This document shows positions 14,201-26,200 of a stretch of 64,000 bases of DNA, piece after piece. Source of the stretch: Trichobilharzia szidati (lineage: Eukaryota; Platyhelminthes; Trematoda; Strigeidida; Schistosomatidae). The DNA lies in NCBI GenBank assembly GCA_944472155.2, contig OX235279.1, forward strand, positions 150,124,199-150,188,198, in the 5' to 3' direction. A program made the position numbers and the translations under genes. The notes beneath the pieces were generated by a model that was not told where the DNA came from, did no database searches, and worked only from the letters and a program-made list of their open reading frames with translations. Each line of letters opens with the position of its first letter. The stretch's first letter is position 1.

Positions 14201-17200
14201 TCCACTCGCCGCTTCCCTTTCGGGTTCCACTCGAGGGCTTGACGCGCGATGTCACTCAACGGCCTCCTCAGCGAGTGTCCAATCCATCTTCACTTTCTCC
14301 TGCATATTTGTTGAGCGATTGCTTTTTGTTTTGTTTGTTCCCATAGTTTCTTGTTGGTGATTCTTTCCGGCCATCTGATCTTCAGTACAGAACAAAGACA
14401 GCTGTTGACAAAGGTCTACATATTAGTCTCTCTCTCTTACTGATGCTCTTGAACTGTAATCACCTATCGATACTATTGATTCAATGTAATTTAAAACACC
14501 ATTAATGTTGTTAGTAAGAATAGTTCTTTTATTATTACCGTCATATAAAAATAGAACCTGTGCGTCGGTGACACAGTGGTTAGGACATTCGCCGACCATG
14601 CACATGGACCGGGATTCGATCCCCGATCGACGCACTCCTTTACCTCACCAAACCAGTAATAAAAAATAGCTGGTAAAAAGGAAAGGTTGGGCATGAGGCT
14701 AGCAACCTCATTCTGTAAAAGTAAAACACTGCTACAGAAACTTCAAGCATCTAGCGTGAAGCCCTATGTTCCACTGGGAACGTGAAGGAAAAAAGAGAAG
14801 AGAAAAATAGAACCTGATGACTAATTTGTCGAGAAGAATATTCTTTGTTCATTAATCAGTCTTTTAAAGTCCAATAATTTAAAATTTAAAATATCCAAAC
14901 AGTGAATGCTTAAGTTTGCTTTGCGCATTAGTGATTATTATTATTATTCCCTTGGCTTCCAAGGGGAACATAGGGCTTCAACACATCTCCATGTTGTTCT
15001 ATTTGGTGCTGTCCTCTTCAGCTGGGTCCCCAATTGATCATCATCTCTCATCTCCTCCTCTCGCTATTTCCTCCATGTCACCCTCGGACGACCCACTCGT
15101 CCGGGGTTCCACTCATATTTATCAGGATTCTTCTCATTTGTCCACTTCTGTTGACTTTCTATTTTATACGTAATCACTCCACTGGCAGGGAGTCAAATAT
15201 GGTTTGAGTTTATCAGTGAAGCTTATGGACAAACTTCTGTTCGCTCCTATATTCGAACTGTTATAGACAGACATTACAGACTATTCATGTTATTAATGAC
15301 ATGTGAACACCTTAAATAAATTCTTCGTTGAATAATAACCAATGTATCAGCCCGATTCTACGTGTAAAGGCCAAAAACTATTCATCAGGAATGATACTGT
15401 TAGATACTCTGTGAACATACAGTAACAATATTGAGGTTATCAATAGTTGGACTTGTTTTCTAGATTCATATTAGCATACATTTATACAATAATTTCACTC
15501 TTACCGAAACTCATTTCATATGAAATCGCTTTGTTCTTCAGGCCAAGTTTTTTCTCAATTACACTTGCATCAGAAAAGCACGCGAAAAGGAAATATAAAC
15601 TTTTCTTTCCAGCTGCAGTCTAAGTGAAAAGAAAATAAAGCGTACATCTCCAGGTGTGTTGCTTTACAAAGATTTCATTCATTTCATTTTAGATCACGAA
15701 ATGACATGTGTTAAAGAACTGTAAACTGACATTAAGAAAAAGTTGTCTAGAAATCCAGTTCAAAGTTGTGACCAACGGGGACCATTAAGTCTGCTTTGAA
15801 GACAAATACTCACCAGTGAAAATGGCTGATGATGGTGCTGTATATCCCAAATTGGCGGAAGTTAGAATTTCAAGAGACGTACGATTGTCTTACGGTGGCT
15901 GAATGCTCAGTATGCTCACTTTGTAACATGAAGGTTCTAGGTTTGACCCTTGAAGGAGCCACTGATGTGTAATGCTGAAGAGTCCTGAACCAAGACGAAG
16001 AAGACGCACAATACTCGCTAGTTTTCAATGGTCTCATAACCGATGTCACCCCATCAACTAACTTGAAAATTCAAATAATTTATATGTGTATACAGCTTCA
16101 ATCTACGTACCAGTAGTATGCGTCTTTTAATTTAACATCCACAAAACTAACAGAGAATATCTGCAGAAATCTCTAGTTATATTACTGTGTCTGAACCTTC
16201 TGTGGTCAAGTCCGTTTCCAGGATGGTTTCTTTTAGTGGTCACCTGAAGACCCAAACATAATGTCATTAAATACACCTAACTAAAATAGTTGACAAGGTT
16301 TATAGCATACAGTGAGGATGTCAACTGTATGTTTGTGAGCGTTTCATTAGCAGGCTATATGACCTAATCAGCACCTTATCCCACCGTCAAGTTACTTATC
16401 AAGAATTCTTCCAATACAATCTAGATATTAGTTGAAGCATTCAGCTTAATTTTAGTGGATTTATGAGGTTTCACATGCGAATCACTGAACTAACTTCAAG
16501 GAATTCCCTAAAGATACTGCTTACTGTACAACAGATCAGTTAAAGCAGATGCTTTTAGCAAATCAAGCAAAAAATCATGTGTGATATATGAATAGTGATG
16601 TCAGATGGATGCAATACATTATTGGGTACCGCTTTGAAAGTGTCTGGGAAAATTATTCAATGGAAAACCTGTGGAGAAAGAAAACTGGTCAACTGACGAT
16701 TTATTTATTTATCTTTTTATAGCTTGACTCCATAGAGTATTTTTGATACAAGTATGGAATTTTCAGCATGTGATAACGGTAGCCTAAATTTAGCGGGCCG
16801 ACTATTGGTATGAGGTGTGCGGGGGATCGGACGCCGGAACATGTGCATGGTCGGCGAGCGTCCTAACCGCTATTGCCACCAACGCACCCACTAATCACTA
16901 GAGAGTTACTTATACCTTCTTGTTCTCAGCTTTAATGCTGTTCAAGCATTTTCAGCATAGCATCCCAAGTCGTCACAGATTCACTTTGGTAAAGGATGTC
17001 AAAAAGTACGAAACCTCGTCCAGGAGGTTATGTCCATTATCGTTGATGGTGCTTACTTTGGAGAGTTTGGTGATTTTGATTACACCAAGTACTAATGAAT
17101 GTGTAGTAATGGAAAAATAAGATTCAAATGAATACTGTCATTTGGTGCATAATGATTATCAGTGCAACTCAAGGGGTTCCTTTTGTCATGTTTGAAACAT

Positions 17201-20200
17201 TTCGTCCGGTGATGGCGTCCACACTTAGACTCAAACAGGGTACTCATCGATGTGAACGTCAGATTGTTATCCACTAGGCCACTTATTATTTGTTAGTTAC
17301 ATGGGAATTTAACAGTCCCTAATTTACGTTTCTTGGCAGCATTTAATACAGTATGATCACCATCCTTGGAAATTAATCGCTCTCTGACTGACATCAAATG
17401 GTAAAAGAATCAACCTTCAAACTAACCAAAGTTCTCATATGAATATCAGCGAACTGTTATTTACTGGCTGACTTCAACCTGAACGTGATAACAGTTGCCT
17501 ACTGATGCCGTTGGGTTATGATGGGACTATATATCGAGTTCGATGGTGTCATCAGAATGAAAGAGAAACTCTAAATGAGAAGTTAAACGCCAGATTATTA
17601 AACAGATTAAAAGTTTCTGTTCTAGACATTATAGTCTTCACTATTTTCGTCTGCTGGTGGCTAGAAGTAAAATCTTGTCAGCTTGACGTATCTGCAACGC
17701 AGTGGGCAACAGATCACACTGCTGGTCAATATCAGTCAAATGATATCAAACTGACTTCAAGGATTAATCAAAGTGTACACACTGAAAAGCTGCATGCCAA
17801 CTCAGAACGGGTATTTCAGTAAAAATTCTAGTATTTATTGAAAAATAATCCCGCAGTATTTCCTGAAAGAGCATGTATTTTCTCATTTGCTAATTACTCC
17901 GAGGGCATGATATGAAATCGACCGAAAAGCCCTTCAAAAAGCTGACCTCAACCTAGTTTGAGATGCCTTATTAGGCAGTAGAAGCATCTCAGTATGGGAT
18001 GCACCTTAAGAATTTATCTTACTGTGAGCACCATATTACTGTCCGCTTAGCGTTCTATGCTTTCAACCAATGTCCAATGAATGGTTCAGTTTGACCGTTA
18101 ATAAGTATGGTGGTTTTTGATGTTTTAAATTTCTTTCCGTGTGCTGATAAATTTCGTGCTCATTTTAAGCTAAGCGTTAGTTGCTTTCTCCTTGTTAATA
18201 ATTGCGAGTCAGACAATTATTGATACAATGAGTGATGACTTCAGTGAAACGACCCAGTTGCCAGTTGCATCTTGTAGCTCAGTTTGTAGATCACCAGGCT
18301 AGTGATTCAGAGGACTCTTCTCTGAATCCCTCCACGACGCAGACTTTTGCTTAACCTTTGAGCATTCATCATCCACTGCATCAGTAAAAGTCTGTCAACC
18401 CAAGACTATCTAAGATTATATCGTCATTCATTTACAACCTGCCACTACTCTCCTTCTTATGCAGTACGACTAGGAGTGAAAAGGGGTAGAAGTAGTTGCA
18501 CAACTAATGTGATAATAAGTGGAGAGTTACGTGGCATTCAATCACATGACAGTTGTGCACGGTAATTCCTGGTTTCCATTTATAATTTAAATAAAATTAA
18601 AACCATTTTTACAAAAATTACAAAGTCCAATTTACCTCTGAAACAGGACTAGCAGGATATTTACTAGTACCGATTCGAATGACATCCTCGTCTTCCGCTG
18701 ATTTAATTGTAACCAATATTCGGCCACGATAGGCAACACCTTCTCCAAGGCCTTGATTCAATTCAGCCTCTGGACGAAGCATCTGAGCATAGGAGTAGAT
18801 GCGAGGTGTTCCATAAAGATTGATCCATGATGGTCCAAAGTATGGAAAATTGCCTAAGTGAAGTGTAAATTAGCGGGGGAAATCAATGGTCGACAGTTGA
18901 AGATAACAAATAGGTCAACTAAAAGTTGTTCAACAATTTTTCAGAAAAATAAGAAAGAGTTACTTTCAACTGAAAATATCAAAGGTTAGTTTTTATACCG
19001 TGATATCTCTAAAGTCTCTAAGAACGAAATACTCCAACTAGAAATGCAATTAAAATCGCGTTTATGCTCATAAGCATAAGAAGTTAGGCGATACTGGAGA
19101 AATGGTAAGTGTTGTATTGGACAAACTGTTTGGAAAATCCTTTCCGGACGATCTATTTCCAATATTTATAAGTATTTAGACAATTCAACTAACTTTGTGA
19201 TTGTTACACGCTTTTCCCCTAGATTGTGTATCATTAATTCGACATTGCCACATCATATGTTGGTTTTCACCTTTATTATTTGCCTGTGTCCTTGTTTAAT
19301 CTCTAATTGTAATATTTCTCTTTGTGGTTGTGTGTGTCGTGACAATATGCTGCTTAACGATATGAGTTTGTTTGAGTGAACGAAGGTCATTCTGACCTGG
19401 GACTGTCTGCGGGAAGCCTTGGTGTGTGATTCTTGTGGACAGAGCTTTTGATCCCACCTCATTGGGAATATTCTCTTTGATTCTAAGTACTTGTTTTGTA
19501 TTTAGAAACACACCTTGCATGTAAAGATGCCTCGTGGCACTGCTGAGAACCGCTAAAATATTAGAGAATAATTGTTTTTCCTTAAATTTGGGACTTTTTG
19601 TGATAGTGCGTGCCTCAACAAAGTTTTGTCAGCCGTACAGTATAACGTAGATATCAGTTTCTTGCTTTCAGACCATAACAGAACAAGTTTGGCTGCTACA
19701 GGTATAGCTTCAAATGAAGTTCACAGAGCATCACTATATTCTACCAAATTTATATTCTATTAGTTCACTGGATCTGCATCCATTTTTTCTTAGGTAAATA
19801 AAACTGAAAACTTCGATTGACCTCTGTCAATAACATAACTTAATTGCTCACACAATCGTCTTAAAAACATTTCATCCAACTGGCGAGTAATTGTACTTTG
19901 TCGAAACTTCAGCATACGATTTCTGTTTTGAAATTAACTCTAAAAATTTAGACCATAATGTAGGATGTGAGACGTTATAAGTGGGAACGCACATCACGCC
20001 CCTCTTGGCTGGGTCGATTTCATTTTGTAACAGGAAATGCTTATTAATTCGGTTAAATGTACATAATTAAGTGTACTGTTTTGTAATTGAATTATAAGTA
20101 ATTTCCACACTAAGTACTAGATACAACTTGTATGCCGGAACACGCAAGAGTGGGAATGACTGTAGCATCAATTGTGTATTATCAAAGTAACCAAAATTCA

Positions 20201-23200
20201 GACAGGCCCTCAGGCTGACAGCATTAGTAGTAGTGTTTATATATTCACCAACGGAACTGTCCTGATCCCGAGGGGCGTTGGTTCCCAATACATGAGCGCC
20301 CTCAATGCTTTTCGTGACACGACGATATCCACACCTTTAATGCGTTGATAGCTGTCGTCTGAGCGACAGAAGTAGATTATTGACTCGCTAGTCAATAATT
20401 TTAAGAGTTCAGTTGCATTCCAACTACTCTCAAAAATTCTAAACCTTACCTTCTCATTTCTTTTCTAATTTGAACAGCCTTGGTAGATGACTTCACAAAT
20501 GGTGCAGGCGCTCCATATCCTCAGGCCTATGTTTGGTTAAACCTAAAGAAGATATTTTGGTTGACTGGATATTCAAAGCTTTTCGCCTACGAGAATCATG
20601 TCTCCTCAAAATGAAGCGTTCTGCAGACTCCAAAGAAGAATAAGTTTACTTTTTCTGAGCTTCATATTTCAAGTAGTACGAATATTTTATTTTACGGTCT
20701 GGGATTACTAGCTCTACACTCAACGTTTCCCATTTTCTTAGCTTAAGACTGGCCAGTAAACTGGGCAAAAATAAAATTCGCTAGCTAATATTTTACTTTA
20801 TTTGCCTCAGAAGTATCCCTGTGGTGAGAGCGGTCTACTAGCCAAGTGGTGGACAGTAATTGAGGTCAATGTTTATGTATCAAATATTAGTCATGTTGTG
20901 GTGAGAGATGGTTGCTGGCCAAATTGGTTGACAGTAATTGAGGTCAAAGGTCAAGGTGGACAGGCGGATACAGTTAACATATAGATGAACTGACACAGCC
21001 ACAAGAGATGCAAGGTTAACTTTGTGTGAGAAACAACCAATCAACAGACTGTATTTTCTACTAACATTGACCTACAATAATGTACATAAAAATCTATAAA
21101 TACGTGTTGATTTTTCGTAATAAACGATCTGTTGCCTGGCCCTTGTCTTCTGTTGTTACATTTGGTGTCGCTGCCTACCGACAAATGGAAAGCCTATACC
21201 CTGCAGTTTTTGATGAAGACATATGGATCTTCGGGCAGGACTTTGAGGCTTATTCGCAGTTGAGTGGCGTTCAAGATCTGTCAGCGATGAGGCTGCTACT
21301 TGGGACGCTGCTGGGAGGTCGGGAGAAAGCAGCATATGGAAGTGTGAGGCGAAATACCTACGAATGTGCGACAGGGTCAGGCAAACAGTTTCCAAAGTGG
21401 GAAGGACCATATATGGTCACGTTGAGATGGGGTTACGCAGACACAATCGCAATGGTAAACACCGTTAAACAAGTGGACATCCGCAAGCGCCGAGATTCCA
21501 GACAGTAAGACAACAGAGCGAAGCCCCAAGAACCGAGAAGACCGAGCCGACTTCAGTCCAAACTATTTGACGGGGGGACGAGTGTGGTGAGAGCGGTCTA
21601 CTAGCCAAGTGGTGGACAGTAATTGAGGTCAATGTTTATGTATCAAATATTAGTCATGTTGTGGTGAGAGATGGTTGCTGGCCAAATTGGTTGACAGTAA
21701 TTGAGGTCAAAGGTCAAGGTGGACAGGCGGATACAGTTAACATATAGATGAACTGACACAGCCACAAGAGATGCAAGGTTAACTTTGTGTGAGAAACAAC
21801 CAATCAACAGACTGTATTTTCTACTAACATTGACCTACAATAATGTACATAAAAATCTATAAATACGTGTTGATTTTTCGTAATAAACGATCTGTTGCCT
21901 GGCCCTTGTCTTCTGTTGTTACATCCCCTTTTTTCAACGCCCTCACTTTTTATATCACTTGAAAAGGCAGTTAGTCACACTGACAATTGCTGGGCAATCA
22001 GTATACGCATGTGATCAAAACTAATTAGCATGATTGTTAGTGGAGTAGATAGGGTTCAAGTGGATGAAATAAGGAAAGGCCGATGAAATAAAAAAAATTA
22101 ATACCAAAAGGTTTGAAGTAAGTTAAACGTCAAAACTTGATTTGATAATGAACATAACGTGGAGTAAAATGCAATCAACCAGAGAGAAAATCTTCAGAAC
22201 AAAAGGTGAAAAAGTGATTTTACAAAACGACTTAGAATATAGAGTCAGGCTTCCTCTGAGTCTCCCCACAACACCTCAGAAACTTGATGTCAGTAAATAT
22301 ATGTGTTAGTGCTTCAAAGAAGAATACAATGTAGGCCGTACAGGATCACTGCTAATTCTACGCTTTCATCAACAGCTCAGTGAACACAACTACACATGAG
22401 CTACCAACCTTCGCTATTATATCTCACTTGATCTGTAGATCAGACATTCGACTTTGACATAGATTATAGATGATTAAGTTATTGGGTTTTTTATTAGTAC
22501 ATGACTGTCAGTTAAAACATTGTTTTTGTAACCTGAACCTGCAGTTTATTGATCCTGCGATCTCTAGTCTTATTCGCCTTTTCTTAGGAGCTTGCTTTTT
22601 CAGTCGGTTAGCTGTGTCTTTCTCAGTGTGCGTGAATAATATTAGAGTGATCAGTCATATATTGTTTTATGTTTAAGTAACAGTAAGAATGTACTGAAAT
22701 TCGGTCTTATAACGACCGAAACAATGTTTATTTAAGGTTTACAAAAAGACTTATCAAGCTTTATCAATTTTAACACCTACACCACTGCCCCCACTTTAGA
22801 ACTCGATCAGTTTAACATATAAGCGAAAATTGCAAATGAGTAAAACAGAACAGAATTTTTATTTCTTGGGTTCGACCGCGCAGTGGACTCCTGACTGAGT
22901 AGTGCTAGCGAATCGCAGATGTTGGTCGGTTAGGGTAATAAAATCCACCTTTAGAGAAGTAGAAAACATCATGGGGTACAATAAGTAAAAAAAAACTGTA
23001 AACTCCAGCTGACTTACGACCGCCAACATGACACATTATATCACGTATATCAATTAGACGCGTAGCAATTAATTCGCCTTTCAATCCACCATTTCTAACA
23101 TTAATTCTTATTGTTCTAGTAAACGAAGGAAAGTAATCACAGAATTCTATTGTTTCATTCCATATTGGATTGTAATTATAGCGTTCTGTTTTAGTTCGAG

Positions 23201-26200
23201 CCTAAAATGTACATAAACATAATCGCAATAATCATAATAATATGATCAATACAAAACATAGTGTGAACGACAGATAAATAGAAATAAAAACACTTAGGGG
23301 TATAATGAAGATGACCGTTTTAACTCAGATCATGGTAGGAATATGTGAAATACGAGTCTTGTGATTAATGGTCAACAGTTCCATCGACCGATTCAGATGT
23401 CTTGAATATGATGAAAATATCTGAATGACCACATGGTACAATAATGGTAACAAATGTCTACTTCTCACTCGGCGCCCAAATATTTTAGAACTATTCTGTC
23501 AAATCTTGACGACAGTTCATTTGAACTATTTTGCAATCGAATTAAATTAACAAAGAAACTGTTTAATTGGCACAATCATCATGTTTTCACTCTCCGTTGT
23601 CTGCAACAGAATGCATACCATAAATCCGTAGCTGTCGAGTCACCTGACAACTCCAGTAGGTCGAATAAAGCAGCTCAATCTTCAGAAAGAAGGCAAAGCA
23701 ATAAGTCCGACAGGGTGCTTCTACTAAACTCTAATCCTAAACACCATAATTTTGAAAATACGTCTAGTCATAAAATTCTAGATACTAACAGTTTGAACAG
23801 ACATGAAGGTTTGATGTTAGCTGATGCATAGGAGATCCTTATTAATAAATAAAAAATGGATATGTATCACTAATTATTAATACATGGTCAAAATTCTCGA
23901 CTGTCCATATCTTCTTATGGAGACGTTAAGAAATGTTCTACAACTGTTTACCCACACACACATACACACTCTGTTTAAAGTGTTTAACAAAGGTAGACCA
24001 ATATTTGTAAGTCCGAGGTCAAATTTTGATCACAGCTCATAAAATTTTGTTTATTATACTTGTTGATACTTTTTGAATGACTCATGATTGGACAAAGTTT
24101 TTAAAAACAAAAGATGTGCCTTTTATATATAAAACCTCTGTTATGTTAATTTCGATAAATTTCCCTGAAGAAGTTCGGACCAGATTGCCGAACGAAACGT
24201 TGGAATTACTCATTTCAATCGCGCTGAGATTTTACAAATATAACTTTTACAAACAATAATAACAGCACGATAGCTGGACGACAAATAATGGTAAAAATGA
24301 AACTGAGATGTTTTTGACAGATGGACATCATACATCATAGTACTTCGACAGGGGCTAAAAGTTTGCCACTGCGATAGCATGTAATTCCATATTAGTTTGT
24401 AAAGGTACTGTAAGGGGGACATACAGTAATAAAACACTATTATTAACTGGATAACGTTTCGAAGACAGTCTTTTGTGGCGTGTGCTAATGATAAGACTTA
24501 TCAGTAGCATATAAAGAGATTTCCATCTGCAAATGATACAGAGTTGTGGAGAAACATGGAAGAGGTGAAAAGAAATCAAAGAAATACATTATGAAGGCCA
24601 GAAGTAGCACAACACGGAGAGTCTGTGCACAAGGTAATTTGAAGATAAAGTGTACATATATTCGCTATATAGAAATACCAAATTGCGAATAAAGATTCCT
24701 ATACCAAGCCTTTCGTTTTCTACCGTGACAATACCATCATGTGTAACTCCACAGCTTCGATAAATATGGAATTAAAGACATCCCGAATGCAACAGTCTGA
24801 TAAAAGAATCTCAGGAATTTTGCGCAGGATTGTTGATAGGAATCGGCTTAAAACATTAATCCTCTTATGTTTCTTTGAGTGATTGGATGACTGCAAAAAT
24901 TCACTATTTTTGTCTTGGTCTTGGTCAAATCTCCTACTAATCAGAACAATCTATTTTTATTGCCCTGGGTTGATTTTAATGTGGCTGAAAAGCGTTTTCC
25001 TAATGAAATTGTACCCTAACAGTCATAGGCCAGTCTTTGTCTTTTGATATATACGCAGCTCAGTGAAGTGGAAGGTACCACAGAAAAATAGACGTATTTA
25101 CCCTTTCAGTTGAGTTCTTCATTGCTTCAGTGTTATTATACCCATGCGTAAGTCAACTCGGTCATATCAACTGCCGATACGATCATATCAGTTGGCGACG
25201 AGTTCATTTCAGATAGCGATAAAGATCACAACTATTGTTAAGTGTCGTATTTACACCCATAAAATAACTTAGAAAAAAATTGTCAGTTAAAGGAGTGGTC
25301 TTGTTAAGTCCACTGGAAAAAATAATTTAGTTTCTCTTATACAATATAATGAATGTAACGTCACATACATAGGTTGTAGAACTAGTGCAGTTTCAGTTGA
25401 TTACCCGAGGATGGAAAGTTGGCTAAATCTACAGCAGTGGACTCTACTAAGACAAGAGGTCTAGAATAAAGATTGGTTATGCCACCAAATGCAGCCACAC
25501 ACACACAACCACACAATGTAAGAGTGATAAAATCCACCTTAGCAAGCAGTAGAGAGAAAGCTTGGTAAGAGGAAATATGCTAACCAAGTCATCTGGGGAG
25601 ACATCTACAAATTTCTAATATCCATACGACAAATGGAAAAAAATAAGCGAAACCATCAAAACCAAGTTTTGAAGTGTATTATTATCTTTTATTCGGCCTA
25701 TGGATTTCGTGTGCAACATAAGCCGTCAGTAGTATATCTCTATTTCACTAGCTTCTCCACTGTCTTGTTGCTCAGAAGTTGCAATTTCGTCCTCACACGA
25801 TCTCCTCCATATCACTCTCAGACACCAGACTGGTACCTTACTATTTTGGTTCCCTTTGAAGGCCTGGGATATGACATCACTTGGATCTCCCCTCAGCGTA
25901 TGTCTAAGGTGTTTTAATTTTAAGGACAACATATGCAGTTTTAACTGTAAAGTTGTACGCATATTTTTGGGGGATGACTTTCAGACTAACTCCCACTATA
26001 TAGGAATGTAAGGTCCTCTCAAACTTCAATAAAACAAGTTACCATTAGCGGATTGTGCACATAAAGTTTATTATTGATCAGTAAAGCGTTAGTGTGAAGC
26101 AGCTCTCGTCCTTCTGGTTCATTCTTATTGATGCTTAATCAATAATTAATTAATTATTCACAGGTATATTCAAGGACTACAGAATAATTACCACTAGGAA

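Larger units (their letters stand above)
15620..18635 (-). other. Ferlin intron, linker region
   Basis: It contains an Sm-alpha copy (15.9 kb) and an alternative-tail SINE (16.7 kb). Nothing recognisable in 16900-18635, including the 105-codon frame at 17505. Confidence 0.75.
20820..21923 (+). mobile_element. Internally deleted Gypsy-type LTR retrotransposon, recent insertion
   Basis: Two 341-bp LTRs (20820-21160 and 21583-21923) begin TGTGGTGAGAG and end TTGTTACA. I found no difference between them by eye. The duplicated target TCCC flanks the element (20816-20819 and 21924-21927). A primer-binding-site-like TGGTGTCGCTGCC follows the 5' LTR, and a purine tract GACGGGGGGACGAG precedes the 3' LTR. 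Only 422 bp of interior remain. It holds one frame (21185-21508) that starts like gag and ends like the integrase C-terminus. It is non-autonomous but structurally complete for transcription and trans-mobilisation. Confidence 0.95.
18854..23017 (-). other. Ferlin intron with the young LTR element
   Basis: The LTR element at 20820-21923 and a Penelope-like fragment and hairpin at 22.2-22.7 kb lie here. The stretch 18860-20815 shows no feature I can support. Confidence 0.75.

Noticed and set aside
17505..17822. 105-codon plus-strand frame as a gene
   Set aside because: It shows no domain, no splice context and no codon pattern distinct from intron sequence.
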